DNA from: Brachypodius melanocephalos
Lineage: Eukaryota > Chordata > Aves > Passeriformes > Pycnonotidae
NCBI GenBank assembly: GCA_013398615.1
Contig: VZSR01003282.1
Span: 7,884,384-7,948,383, forward strand
Direction of reading: 5' to 3'
Length of the DNA: 64,000 bases
The notes under the pieces are model-generated. The model did not search any database and was not told the origin of the DNA. It saw only the letters and a program-made list of their open reading frames with translations. Positions 46,727 to 60,874 of the stretch are shown here, piece by piece (position 1 is the stretch's first letter; every line of letters begins with the position of its first letter). The translations under genes and the position numbers were made by a program.

Positions 46727-49700
46727 TAAGTGAGCAAGAGCTTCTCCAGAGCTGCCATGTCCATAAGGAAGAGAAACTTAAAAATTCCCATTAATCTGTT
46801 AATGAATTAGTCTTTCACTCCCCACTCAAGTGCACATTCTCTACTTTAAGCTGCAGGTGCTGCTGGAGACACATACGCACTGGGGATGAAACATGTTTTT
46901 ACCTTTCCAATGCTGTACAAACCTGGATTCAATCATAAGGACATCTCCCGTGGGTACCAGGAAAAAAAATCTCCTGAACAAGGTATTCTGCTTAGTAATA
47001 CTCCATAAAACTACATACACAAGACACCTGATTTATTAGGATTTCCATTACTCAGGCCAGTAAGTATCCACAATTAACTGCTGCCTTGAGTAATTGCTCA
47101 CAAGAATCTCTGCTGCTGTGAGAAAAGTAGAATCCACCCTAAAGAAATAATACTGCTGTTAACTTTAAGGAAAATAAAAATAGAAGCATTAAAAAAAATT
47201 AAAACATGCAACAGAACAGGATCAGATACTTAACATCAAGTCTTTTTCCCCTCACAATAAAATAAAAATGCTACTACATCCAATGTCAAAGCACATTATT
47301 TCTTTCAGAAAATGCAGTGAAAATAGATCATCATCCACAGAAAAGAAAGCCCCACTAGGCAAATCCCTAGGTATTTCTAGGACAAGTCCAGTGTTAATAG
47401 ACTTGCTCCCTCACAAAAAGCTCATACTGGAGATTGGGTTTTCTGCAGTCAGGGGCTGCAAGTTCAGATCAAACCTGCTGCTTGCAAGGTGTAGGAAACA
47501 TTTTGTGTTTGAAATAAATCCTTTCTGACTGTGGAATACCAAAGCAGCTCAGTATGGCTCTGTACTCCTCCAGACCCAGCATGGTTTGAGTTATAGTCCT
47601 AGACAGCTATCCTAACTCAAGGACTCTTAATTACTGCTTACATTTCATGATTTCATTAATTCCCTGGAGAGGGTAGGAACAGATTAAGAAAACCCCACTT
47701 GAGTCATCCAGTGCTATGAAGGTCTAATAGCCCCACAAATATGAAGTTGAAAAAAAGGGGCAACATAAGAAAAACCCCGTCCAACATGACTAAAGCAACA
47801 TGAATCACAACTACTGAATGGGAGAGGAGGGAGAAACTACAGCAGAAAGAAATCAGCTGATAATGGTGCCTGTGCCCAGCCCACCCTCAGAAGGTCAGCA
47901 GCAGATATAGTGCTTCAGAAGACAGATAAAAAAACATCATATCACTGAGTGCTCAGAGGAGGAAAAAAAAGTCTTTTCTCCAAATCCATTCAGTTGATGC
48001 TGAACCTCCACTGATCGGAGCAGCCATGAAACGCTTCAAGTGCAGGTGCAATCCTGAGACATCCTGGAGACTCACACTGCTAAAGGAATCCTCACAAAAC
48101 TGTGGCAAAACACAGGCTCCTCTTGCAGAGGCACTGCAGGCAGGTGCTGGAGCAGCAGGTGACACAGTAGGGCCAACCCAGCAGAGCACAAGCACTTGGG
48201 TCCCTCTGCATCTGTGGGGACACAGCACCACAGGAACTGGGGAGCCAGGCTGGCAAAGCTGCACCAGAGCTTACAGCAACACACTCAGCTACAGAAAAGT
48301 GTTCTCTTTGACAGCTCTTCTCTACAAGAATAAAAACATTTCTAGAAGACCTGTTGGCACAGCTCTGCTCTCCCGGTGAGGCACAGTATATGCCTATATG
48401 TCACTTCATGCTGCCCATGCAACATCTACTTTCCCTCTCATCCATCTATTTGTATTTCCTCCACATGAAAACAGCAGAACAATCCATACCTCAGGTCTTA
48501 AAACTGGGACATTTCCAAGGCACAGAGTAGGAAACAGGAATTGAGAAGCATTTCTGGGTCACACACACTTCAGCTTGTATTTGCTATTGGTCACCTATTG
48601 ATGCACATATGTGCAAAAATCCAACCCAACACCATCCACACTCAAGTCCACCTTGAGCAAGCACAGGGTAGCTTGTGCAGGGTACTCAGACTTAAAAATG
48701 ACAGGTTTCCATCCCAGGAGAGACTCAAGGCCTGTGGAAACACTATAGCAAAGCAGGCAATGTGACTGCAACCAAAGAAATCCCACTGAATATAAATGGA
48801 GTATTATGGCCAAGTGAAAAATTCTAGGCTAGAAACTGATTTGACAAGAGCAACTTTTGAATAAGTTTTCCCATCATTCAGTCAAATTTCTAAATAATGA
48901 ACACTCTTACAAGAACTCCTGAGACAAAATAAACCAAGAGAATAATTGTATGGGTCACTGTCCATGACAAATCTCCATTTCATACATTCTACCTAAACGT
49001 TGTTGTTTACAGCTTGGAGGATTTCATGCATCTTGAAAGCTCAGAAAGGGTTTTACTGAATAATCATCTCAAAAAGCACAGCTTGATCACTGTAACCAAA
49101 ACCCTAAAAATTCAATTATTGCTTAGTAAAGGCAATTGGCTCAACAAAACAGGATGAAGTTTGTACCTTTGTTGCATTTTCTTTAAAATCAAAATTTGCT
49201 TTGACTTAAATAGAAAAGCTGGAAAAGAGAAACAATTCATGAACTGATTTATATTCCAGCAGTTCCTCATCTCCAGATGGCTGAATGATCTTCTCTGGAG
49301 CAAGAGTAACTCAGACTGAGACACTTTACTGATTTCCCCTATTCTCCAATATTTCAAAGGCAACAATAAAAGTTCCTCAAACAGAGCCAGCAGCTAAAGG
49401 GAGAGCCACTGTACCACAGGTAATGGGCCACTGGGGATTCAAACAGGCAGCTGGGAAAAAGAAAGCAGGTGGAAAAAATGTTTGGTTTTTTTAAAACCAT
49501 AAATGCAAGAGAAATACAAATAAATGGATGGACAGAGCGCAAGGAAAGCTATGGAGATTCTTCATTAGAGTTCTTTAAGCGAAAAGAAGTATGTCAAATA
49601 TTATAAAGCTGCTATTTTCATTTTTTTGTACTTTTGTACAAAAAGACACTAAATTATATCCTTTTATCTGCAATGAATTTTGGGGCTTAGGAGCAAGGCT

Positions 49701-52032
49701 CCACTGACACTTGAATCTTATTGTCCCTTCATGGGAACTACCAATAACGACCCAAATCCAATTTCTAACTCGCAAAAAACTCACCACATTTCCTTTTAAA
49801 AAATTAAAGTACTTTGGCCATTTCTGTTTAAAATAAGAACTTAACATCTCATACCCTTAGCAGATTTTTATTTCTACACCTATTTCACAGCAATTGTTAA
49901 TTTGTAGCTGAGGAGTTTAATAGGCACAGGGGCACCAAATGGTTTAAGGGCAGCCCCATGGTGTGTGGGGGCAACACAAAGGGGACAAACACTGGTGCCA
50001 CAATTAAGTACAGTGATGGTAAAGGAATCAGGCTGAAACAGATATGGAAAAAGTCTGATGCCATGAAACATAAATGTCTTCAGGGAATAAGAAATTGCAG
50101 ACAGAAATAACATCAGAAAATACTTATGAAGAACATTTGTCTGCATCCACCATAGAATGAGGAGAGGCACACACCACCAAAATAACCACAAGAATTAAGC
50201 TGGAGATAGTTGTAGATTTGCTGATGCACTATCTAAAAATATGAAACCCATGTTATCCCTCTGCTGCATTTACCTTTCAATTTGAATGGGAAAGTAGAGC
50301 CTCTTGGCTTTCAGCAGTTCATCTTATATGTAATTTTTATTTTCCATTGATTTCCTGTTGTAACCATACTTTGTGTGAAATAGCATACAATGGAAAATAA
50401 CATCTATGCCCATTTTACTGTCCCAAATTGGATTTCTGTGCCATTTCTTCTGATAGACCATTTTTATTTCCTCCCATCATTATTTTGCCTTATGTGCTCT
50501 CAGTCTTCATTTCATTTCAAGGAGAAATTCATCCTCATGCAGGAAAGCCAGCATATGAAATACCCAACATTAAAAACTTGCTGAAGCTTTCTTTGGAGCA
50601 CATAGTTCACAGCACACAGATGAATTTCACCCTCAATAAACACTGAGGATTTCTGGCCAAATGAGGGAGAATACAGAATGCCAGCATTCAACATATTTTC
50701 CTCTAAACAGAGTCAGTGCTTCATTTCTGAAGTGATTTGTGCCCAGCTCCTATTCCTGACTTTCAATATCCTCTCAGCATTTTCTCAAATGACAAAATAG
50801 CTGAGGTTATAATATTATCTGTCAGCCAGCTCCTGCTGCAGAGTCAAAAGTATGACCATGTAAATGCGACTCTTGATGACTATTGGACCCTTTTTTCAAG
50901 AAAAAAAATAGATAGCTCTATATCTCTAAACTCTAATGTCATGTAAATCAGGATAGAATCACATACCCAGTTGCTTATTGTCACAAAAACAATGTACTTA
51001 CTTTTCATCCTGTGCCACCTTTCCACACTTAACCCAGCCTGATAAAACTGACTCTAAATTTAAATTCTTTAGAGGAATCCAAGTTCTTCTTCTTTGTAAT
51101 TTTCAGTAAGATTTCTGTGTATAGAGTAATATCTAAAATATCTACTCCCCTAAGAAAGAATGCAATCAGGAGAGGAATGTGAAGAATATATGTGTTCCTT
51201 CAGCCTAAAGCAATTGGGGCAGAGCAGTAAACATGGACATCCCAGAATACCTTATATGTGGTCACAGGTGAAAAGAAAGGACTCCTAACTTGAAAAATGA
51301 ATTTCTATCGTGTGTGTTGAGTACTAACTCAGGAATGAGGACAGACACATAGATTATCTTGAGGGGAAAAAACCAGCACTGACTTTAATGTTACCAGAGC
51401 TGAGTGCTCTTAGCCCCTTTGGTCTGTTTACCTCCCTGCTCAGAACTCCTGTGGCTGTGTCACCCAAAGCCAGGAAGCAGCAAAGCTTCAGGCCAAGAAT
51501 TCTCAACCCCATGGAATACTGGAGGTTCCCCATCACTCTGCACCACATCCCTAAGGCAGCTCCCCTGGAAAACACACATTCCCCACTTCCCCTATGATCT
51601 CCCAAAACCTTCTTCAAAACATCCAGGCTTGCCTTGCTTGAGGATTCACCTTATGTTAAGAGGCGTTTTTCATGTGGAATGCTCAGCAGTGTTTCCCAGC
51701 CTTGCCAAGCTGTTTCCTGTCTCTCCTGAACAGGAGGCAACACCTCTCAGTGTGATATATGAACTGCTAACCCAGTCTACCACGACCAGCTCGTACTAAG
51801 CTTCAGGCTCATTAAATAACTCCTGCCTCTAAAGTCAGCTACATTCAACTGCAAATACATCTTTCTCAAGGCTTTTCGGTTTCATTTACAGGTTGCATCT
51901 TTTCATTTTTCCACTTTCCCACTGTTTTAGTTTGACATCTTTTGTTATTCCTTTGGACCAGCGGGGGCATCTACAGACTTGCACAAACTGAATTTTATTA
52001 GATTCAACAGGGAAATGATGCCATGGGATTCA

Positions 52033-52052
52033 TCACTGGTTTGTACCAGTGA
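52033..52052. repeat. Perfect 8-bp inverted repeat
   Basis: TCACTGGT and ACCAGTGA flank TTGT. It is a small hairpin-capable site with no known function. Confidence 0.6.
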
Positions 52053-53400
52053 CTAATTGACAGCAGACTAAAGGCATTACGTGGTTCTGATTTCATGACT
52101 CCCACTACAGCTTTACAACTATTTTTTCTTTTTCTCTTGGGTAGCAGAAATAGTCATCAAAAGCACCACCAAGTAGAAAAATAAAGAACTATGCATTTAT
52201 ATGAAGAAACCTATTATAAACATCTTTGGTGAAACACAGCACTTTCATTAAATGAAATAATTTAATAATTAAAATAGAAATTAGAAAATAAGAGGTTATT
52301 TAGTATTCACAAATTGATTACACAGTTATTACATTGCTTAGATTTAAAAGGGTGTAAATGTACCCAGGCCAAACTTATCAGCCATGTTCAAGCACTAATT
52401 TTAGTATCAGGAAAGACACTGAGATTTCATCTCAGGCATTTGAGTCCTGTTTAGCAGTAAGTAGGAAATTAGGCACAGACACAGGAGTTTATTTTTTACC
52501 AATGGCCCATTTTCTTATCTCTGATCTGTCTGGTTTGGAAATAATACAATTTTCCACGAGTAAGCGCATTAGTCCTCCCAAAATTCTCCCTGTTTCACAT
52601 TCCACACACAGGCAGAATCACTTCATGTGCAGTGACAGCTGCCAAACTGCTCTTCCCTCCCCAAAAGATGAGTCCTGTCTTCGATTTCACTCTGTCAACC
52701 TCACAGCCACAGCACTCCTAATTATCCACAAATTCTGGATGGTCTCTTACATCTCCCAGATGGAGCAGCCCCTTGGAACCTCAGCCCTCCACTGCTCCCA
52801 AGGGATGGGCCAGGTCTGTCCCTTTGGCTTCTGCTGGGGACACTGAGTACCTGCAACAGAGCCCTCAAAACTTTCTAACTACTCTCCAGTCAACGTTAAA
52901 AACCTATTTTCTGAGTGTTTTGGAGGCAGCTCGCAGGATGGTAGGGAAAAACAGGGTTTCTTGGTGATGTTTTTTAACCTTTCTCTCAAAACCAAAACAT
53001 CACACATACCCCTCTGTCCTCACAGCAACAAAAATATTAACATGCCCATTTCCTCAGAGTTAAGATACTCTTAGCATCCCAAATTTTAAGGCAATTTAAA
53101 CTCAGAGGAGGGTAGAAAGTATAGATTAGAACCCATAGTGAATACAAGTACGTCATGCTATAATGTAAGGTTTTATTTTAAGCCAAGTAAACTAAAAATT
53201 TGCCAACTTTCTACTCTTGTCACTAAATTACATATAGTGACTGGTGTCTCAGAATCCTTTTTCAAAAACACTTCAGATCATTAGAAGTGCTTGTTGTTCC
53301 AAGAATATGTTACAATCACAAACAACTCAAAATTACCAAAATACTAAAGTTCCATGCCAACAAACTTCACTTTTTTCCTGGTTTCCCTGTTTGTTAGCAA

Positions 53401-53415
53401 TGCAAATGATTTGCA
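53401..53415. promoter_or_regulatory. Two opposed octamer (POU-type) sites
   Basis: TGCAAAT and ATTTGCA are separated by one G. With the preceding A this gives a complete ATGCAAAT octamer facing an inverted near-copy. Octamers bind OCT-family POU factors, and palindromic arrangements are known to support dimers. No promoter or gene is visible nearby. Confidence 0.45.
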
Positions 53416-53873
53416 ATTATTTTATTTCATGTTAGCATTACAAGCCCAGGAAAGCTGGTAAACTACCAAAATGCAAGTTGGATAAAAAATTTCATAGAAA
53501 AATGTAGGAAATGCACAATACCACTTCCTTTACTGTCCACAAAAGGAATGTGTGTCCACGAAAGCTCACAGAATAGCCACTTAGCAAGATGAACATAGCA
53601 AGAGTTAGGTTTTACAGAGCCCAGGCCAATAAAACCATCATCAGGCTTCCAGAAGGACCTTGACTTTCACTGCTGACACCTCCCCAAAAGGTCTGGAGAA
53701 TATTTCCCCAACCTGCAGCTGTGCTGTCCTGGGTTTGTTCTTACTCACACAAACCTAGGGACACCTCAGCAGACCCAAAACCTTTTGACACGGTTTTTCT
53801 CTTGAATGGGTTCCCTAAATCACATCACTAAGGCTGTAATTGACAGGGCTAAACCAGGCACTTTCTCACACAT

Positions 53874-53906
53874 CAACTTGAGAAGTTGGTGCCACCTCCA
53901 TGGAGG
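53874..53906. repeat. Two neighbouring palindromes
   Basis: CAACTT and AAGTTG flank GAG at 53874-53888. The arms extend to nine bases with one mismatch. Six bases on, CCTCCATGGAGG (53895-53906) is a perfect 12-base palindrome. Two palindromes so close together are unusual, but each is short. Confidence 0.6.
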
Positions 53907-56135
53907 AACAGACAACACAGTGTTGCATCACCTCACACAAGCCACGGCCTTTTCATTTAAAATGAGGAGAATTTACTGTTAAGAGAGCAAAAGCAATGAC
54001 TGTAACCACACCTTGCACTGGTACTGTGCCATTGACTGTCAAGGGCAGAAAGAGAAAAAAGGCACATGCAAGAACTGTATATAATATTTAAAAGGCCAGG
54101 TATCTTTAATTCAAAGCAACAAGTAGATTGTAAAGCACTGGAGAAACTTCAGTGTGACATCCCCTTAAACAAATGAATGTGGAGCGTGAGAACCATGCTG
54201 ATTATTCTTATCTGGTCTTAAGAAATAAAAAGTGCATGGGACTGCAAAAAATTATGTAGGACTCTCTTTTTTCTCTAACAATTTTTTGTTCTCTGCATCC
54301 ATCATGAAGATGAATCTCACACTGGGGAAGACAGCACAGAAATATGTTCTTTGAAGTTTTATGGTTTCTCACTACCATGAAATATCAGCATCATTTATGA
54401 GCCTATCCTGGATTGAAGGGGTGCAAGTGACTGAACAGCTTGACATATTTTATCAAGACAACAATTAAAAAACCCCCAAATTACAGAAATTTCTTTCAAG
54501 GAGTGAAAGGCTCCACATGAAATTGGAATTTTAAGTTGTTTCAATTGTTGTAGAAATGAACAAGTGCTGCATCCAGGGAGCATTTCAGCAGTTGCACAGT
54601 CATGATGGGTAAAACCAATCCTATTCTGCAGAGCAGCTTCAGGTAAACCCAAAAAGGGCAACCATCAGTGAGCACAGGAACACATGAGAAGCTGAAATGG
54701 CCACCTGTTTGTCCCTCAGGTACAAACACATCCTTTTAAAGTAGGCTCTCCCCCTCCACTCAGATGAAGACAACTGATAAAGCCTTCATGTCACCACCAG
54801 GTGCAGTAACACACCCAAGAGCTAATTTGCCCAATTATTCAAAAAGTGAATTTTACTCTCAAGCTCCATTTTAATAATTATTTAACAAAACAACAATGTA
54901 ATCAGGAACACCTCCTGGCTGGCTACACAATGTTTGATGTTCTTGAAGGAGAAAAGCCAATAAATTGATTAAACATTAGCTGTAGGAAGTTGCTCATTTT
55001 TTTCCCCACACTATAAAGACACTTCTAAGCCTTACAAATTTTAGTGGAAGTTTGATTTGCCATATTCTTGTCCAGTAAAGCAGGAATGCCAACCAGCAAA
55101 CTAGACAGAGAGCAGAAAGCATTACTAGCATTTAATCTCAGCATTATCTTGACCTGGCAAAGTTAATTTCAAGTGTCAGGTATCTCACAGCATTAATGTA
55201 TCACAGCAACCTTTTTTTTTAATACTTCACCTCTCAAACAGTATTGGCACAGAAAGCCATATGAAAACTAATGTTTACCCTTCTCTGTTGCAGCATAAAT
55301 TTGATATACAGCCCTCAATCAGAGTGGCTCTTTTTTTTTTTGGATTTGACTGAACAAAGGTTTGCTTTTTATTTAATCCAAAATTTAACCAAAATACATC
55401 TTTTCGTCAAACCAGCAGTGACTCTGTGGGGAGATGCAGCTGCAAATGTAGATGATGTGTATATATTGTAAGTTGATTAGATGAGGCTTTTTGTGTGCTC
55501 TCAACTTGAATAGCCTCTCTTCAGAGATCTCTGCTGAATCTATCTATTAGTCATGGTTAAATGAGCAACAATTTCAAATATACAGAAAACAGACACGCTT
55601 GAGCCATAGAAATTTGGTGTGGGCCATGCTCAACATTAAGCACAGCAACAGAGGTTATCCAGAGCCAACAAGGTGTGTGTGCAGCTGTGGAAGGAGAAAG
55701 GGATGCTCTCCTGCTCCAGACACAGAGCAGCAATCCCACCTTCCTGCCTGAGGTGCTGCAGAAGTGAGCATCAGATCCTGCAGACCACACTTTGGAGGCA
55801 GATTTTCCACCACCATAGTTTAATTGTAAGATTTTAGCACACAGCATATATCTGCTGCAGGGATTTCTGGTCACAGAGCTCTATATTTACTCTTTGCTTC
55901 AGTGATTTCAGAATATAATCAAACTCCTGGTTGACAAAATTCAAGAATTGAGGTCCCAGAACATCTGTGCAACCTTTCTACTCTGTGTCCCCTTTATCAA
56001 GCTGATCTCCCAAGCATGATACTGATGCCCCCCACCACATGAAATACCACAGAGCATTCCTTGACAGCTACCAAACCCTCACTGTGGTCCTAAGAGTTTT
56101 CATGGTCCATAAAACAGAAAGGATGAGCAAGGGGT

Positions 56136-56173
56136 AATAAATGTGATGTACCAGGATAAAAAAAAAAAAAAAA
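56136..56173 (+). other. AATAAA signal followed by a 16-base poly(A) tract
   Basis: AATAAA (56136-56141) is followed 16 bases later by 16 uninterrupted A (56158-56173). This is the spacing expected at the 3' end of a polyadenylated RNA copied back into the genome. I cannot recognise a source gene in the preceding 300 bases and see no clear flanking target-site duplication, so a chance A-run is also possible. Confidence 0.35.
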
Positions 56174-59100
56174 TCACATGTGGAAATGCAGCACTGAGAA
56201 TCATAAAAACTCCAGCTCTCATTTTAAAGCACAATTTCAATCTCTTTTTTCATACTTGTACAGTTTTGTAAAAAAACACATAAATAGCAGAGTGATTTAT
56301 ATTCCATATGAGTAAAAATAGTCCTCCATAGAAGCCTAAATGTCAAAGATATCCCAGCTAGACATTCTAGAGGGATATATATTTTCATGTATTCATACAT
56401 TTCCATGTATTTCTCACATGAAAGAGCACCAAACAGAGGAGAGATCAGTGATCACACATAATGGCAATATATCATTAATCCTAATAAGTAGCATAGCATT
56501 ATCACACTTGTGTTCCCATCATGGGGTGCTGGAAAAAGAAATACTTGGGTAAAATCTACCAACCCCAAGTGAAAACAGGAGCTTAAACTTCACAGCAGAT
56601 TGAGTTCAAAGTGAAGCCTCACTGGGGGCTCATCCTGAGAAGCATCATCAAATTAGAAACAGTACCTGGTGAGCCAGACGTCTCTCCTCCCTCAAGTGAC
56701 CTTTAGTAGCAGATTTTTAATCACGACCATGTTACTCTATCTATTCCCACTTCTCTCCAAGCCCTGGGCTTCCTTACACACAAATTTTTCAGCAGTTTGA
56801 CCAAGACACTTCAGAACAAGACCAGCCTCTGAGACAGAGTGTAGAGACAGAAGTAGCCACAAGCAACCTGAGCCCTCCCTGCCCAGCCATCAGCCTTCAC
56901 CCCACTCAGAGTCAGCTGTGTCATTCAGCAAGAGCTCTCTGTACTTTTAATTCAAACAGTGGGTCTATCTCCAACACTGAAGAGAGAGCTAGACACAGAA
57001 GCACAAGAATTTCCTGATAGAGATTCTCTCAATAGCACCACCTTTACTGATTTGAAAATACTGGTTATGATTTCACAGTTAAAGCAAAATTAAGTATTGG
57101 TTGCTTCTACCACACTACATATAAAGATTAAAAAAAAATACAGTCTGAGAAGATTGTAACATCAAGTGAAATGAAGTGATCCTGCTTCCTAGAGCTAAAT
57201 CACAAACCCAACCAAATGGCTTTGTCACTTGGCAGTATAAGCCAGAACCAGCAAGGTGTGCTCAGAGCAACTGGACATAAACCAGTGCTGGTGTGTGAAG
57301 AACAGTATGGGATAAATGCTCAGCCATGGCCTGGGAAGAAGACAAGGGAAGGCGTGTTCTCACACTGTGCAGCACCACAAGCCCCCAAAGCAGAGATTTA
57401 AAGGAGAGCAGAAGGTACAGCAATGAAACTGGAGACTGAGAAACTCATGGGGTCCAGGCTTTTCAGAAGCACAGTGTGATGTATGTTTACAGAGGCCTCA
57501 AGTGCCCTTTTCCATAACTCTGTTTATAGCTCATCTGTGTGCAGTAAGTCTTGACCAGAATTGGTCTTTGACATAGACTGTAAAATACAAACCTTAAAAG
57601 GGCCCAATGGAAAATAAAAGTCAGTATCATGACAAAATGGATGATTTCTGATGTAATCGCCTTCCACTTGTGCCTTCCATGTAAAGGAGACATGGAAAAT
57701 ATGTTTCCTGCTATAGAAAACAGGAGTTCTGCTTCAGTAAAGACATCTGGCTGCTATGAAATTGGAGTAAGTTTATTAGTTATTATTTCTGCAATTATTA
57801 CAGCTGCTCCAAAACAGGCAGCCCTCCTTCTTGAAGGAGATCTTCCTCAGATGCTTGTTATTTGTCAAAGGGAGGGGCTGTTAGAAGAGATGGCAGTGTC
57901 CTCCCAGTAATACACCAAATTATCACCGGGAAAAGAAGCTGAATGTAGCAAAGCAGCTGCTGAACTATGTAGAGATAAAATACCTATTTATCTGTTCCCG
58001 ATGTTTTGACATTGACACAGCTCAGTGACAAAGACACACAAAAAAGTTTCTTCTACAGCTAACAACTTCCGTGACAAAGCTTGAACAGGGGATGAAATAC
58101 AAGTAATTTGTTTCCTAGGCTGTCAAGCCTTTTGTCTTAACCCAACAACAAACCCATTGATCTACTTCAAAACACAAAGACAGTGGCAACCATCATGACA
58201 CTATGACAAAAAACAGATTTAAAAACAGAAAGAGAAAAGTAAAAGCAGCTTGTTTATACTCTGAGGGTTGTGTGCTCTGGCATTGCTCCTCCATCACATT
58301 TTGTGCAGTCACATCTGTCCCACTGGCTGTGCTCTCTGGGAGTCACTCAGGATCCCCTCTACTGTGTCCCACGGGCTCTCTGGCCCCAGCTTCCTCAAGG
58401 AAGAAAACATCATGAGAAAATGTAACAGTGCAGCCTGTCATCTGCCCAGACAAGGGAATTCCTCAGTCTGCTTTGCAGGAGGATACCTGGCCTGAGGTGG
58501 TGATGGTGCAAGCTATGAGCTCAGCCCTGAGCCCCCAGGAACAAGAGCTCATGCACACAAGTCAGTCCTTTCCTGCCGGGCATCTCCCAGGAGCTGTGGG
58601 GTTTCCATGATTTCCCTGCACTGCCAGGGAGAAGCACATCCACACAATTCCCACCTCCCATCCCTCAGGCAGGGATATCCACAACTTTCCTTTGAATCCA
58701 GGTGTCTCTTTCTATCTGCCCTCTCTGTGATACAGAACAGTGTGGCCAATGCACCCACACCTCTTGTCAGGATGGCAGCTGAAGCCTCCTCAGACCATCT
58801 CCAAGTCCATCTTCCTGAAAAGCACTGAAAAAACCATAATATTAAATGTGCTTTGGTACTTAAGATCACCTTGCTTGAAGAAATACCAAAAGGTTAAACT
58901 AAGATTTCATGTAGACTGCCTGGTATTTTTTCTTTAAGAATTTTATTGGAAAAAGAAATTTAAATAAAAGAGAATCAGTTGTTTTGATCAGTTCAAGTTC
59001 AATATATCAGATACCCTGAAAAGTTTCTCTCTCATTGCAGTCTGACTTGATCCCCCCTGTTTATTGCATTGACTGTAGATCAAAAATATATTTCCCAGCT

Positions 59101-60852
59101 GTATTAATCAGATATTGAGGATATTCCATTATTACAGACAGTTGTACAGAGCTCCCAGCTTTTCTTTTAACAGAAACGAAGTTAAATCAATACTAAACAA
59201 ATTTCCCAGAAGTCAAATTACAATGAAGAGGAATGAAGAAGAATTATGCCAGCTAATACTGCAAAATATGAGGGCATTTGGGGCCAAAGGTCTGCCAGTA
59301 AGAGCTGCTCCTTTGAGGTGAGGGACAATTGGACAATTCCTGCAGCTCTCACTGGTAAGCAGAGCACAAAGAATGATAAAAGAGCCTATTTCTCCACCAC
59401 CACCAGTTTAACCTTTCTTACACCAGTGGAAATGCCTGGACTGATGGGCTGTATGTGTTGTGATGTCCACCATTAAGCTCCAGGATGAGTCTTATATTGG
59501 CTGTATTTTTGAAAAGACACCAAAGGCTACCCAGACACAGCCCCTGTGACAATGTTGTATGTAGTGCTCATAAACGTTGGTCTTGCTTTTACAGGAATAC
59601 TTTCACAGAATATAATTTTTCACTAATCTTCAATTCATGCAGGACATAAAATACTTCTCCCTCCAGAAAGGCAAGTACATGCTAAAACTTAGCACACACA
59701 CTGAAGCACAAAATAAACACATTTTAAAACTTTATTAAATTCCAATTTAGCTTAACTATGCTACAACCTGACATTTTTTCTTTGAAATTTGAAAACTGTC
59801 AATAAAGAAGATTTAAACAATCAGATGAGAAAGAGTACACACACCTACTAAGATGGTTTCACTAAACAGACACAAAATGCAGAGTAACATATGCAAATGC
59901 CGTAAATTAGATAAGGGATTCAGTATTTACTGTAGTGCAAAAAGCAGGCTTTATAATGCTAAATATAGACAGTGACAGGAGTACTAAACAAAAGAGATTA
60001 CTATTTTGTAGGGAAAAAGCAACCAATTTTCTTTCTGCAAGCAATTCATGTTATGATATTTATGTACTTCTCACTTAAAAAAATCCACAAGTACAGCAGA
60101 CACTATTTAGTAAAAATGGCAAACCAGCCTTGGATACAAATCCCATTTCTAGACATACACAATTTTCAGACATGGCTGCTTGTGTGATCTGTGTCAGCAG
60201 CCTGTGAGTAAAATGAATTTATTCCTTCCTTTTGGAGAGCAGTTACATCTCCCAGGTTTGCAGCTTGGAAAACATTTTTCCTTCATGGTTAAACCCTAAT
60301 CTGTCAGCCACTACCTCTTCATGGACACTGAGGTCTAAAAACTCCTGCTAGAATGGAAACCTAGATGCCCTCTAGTACTACTTTTCAAGGAGCTATGCTG
60401 GCTGTAGTTGACTAAGTCCTAAATGCAAGGCACAGAGAATCAACAGTGCAACCCCAAGACAAAAATATTCATCACAAACCAGAATTAATACAACCACATT
60501 GCAGATACTGAATAAATTACCATGCACATTCACATTTATGTGAATTAGGCAAATACAGGTGCACATGGGGAGTTTACTCCTATGTTCAAGTATTTCTCAA
60601 GAACAGACTGACAGGGAGCACAAAAGAAGCTCTAACCAACCTTTCCCTTTTATGCTTGGATGTGTCATATAAGATGGGAAATATCCGAAACAGGGAAAAT
60701 TGGAAGATGACTGCACTTAAAAGGATTAAATGATTCATTCAATGGCATTTCTGCAGCCCTCTGTGTAATTGAACAGCCTTCCTTCCACCTTTCTCCTGAA
60801 AGAAAACCTTAATTGTAACCACTGAAAGGAAATAAGTTTCTGGCTATTTTTA

Positions 60853-60874
60853 CAAAATATGTGCAAAATATGTG
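60853..60874 (+). repeat. Perfect tandem duplication of an 11-mer
   Basis: CAAAATATGTG occurs twice head to tail. It is a small slippage product without visible function. Confidence 0.8.

Noticed and set aside
51951..51980. CTCF-like GGGGGC core
   Set aside because: The 5' half of the consensus does not fit at the right spacing. Only the G-rich core matches.
52358..52846. 162-codon plus-strand frame
   Set aside because: No recognisable domain, no good splice sites or promoter, and low-information Ser/Gln/Cys-rich sequence. Treated as chance.
54788..54806. CCACCAGGTG, a partial CTCF-like match
   Set aside because: The following GGC is not present. Partial matches of this length are common.
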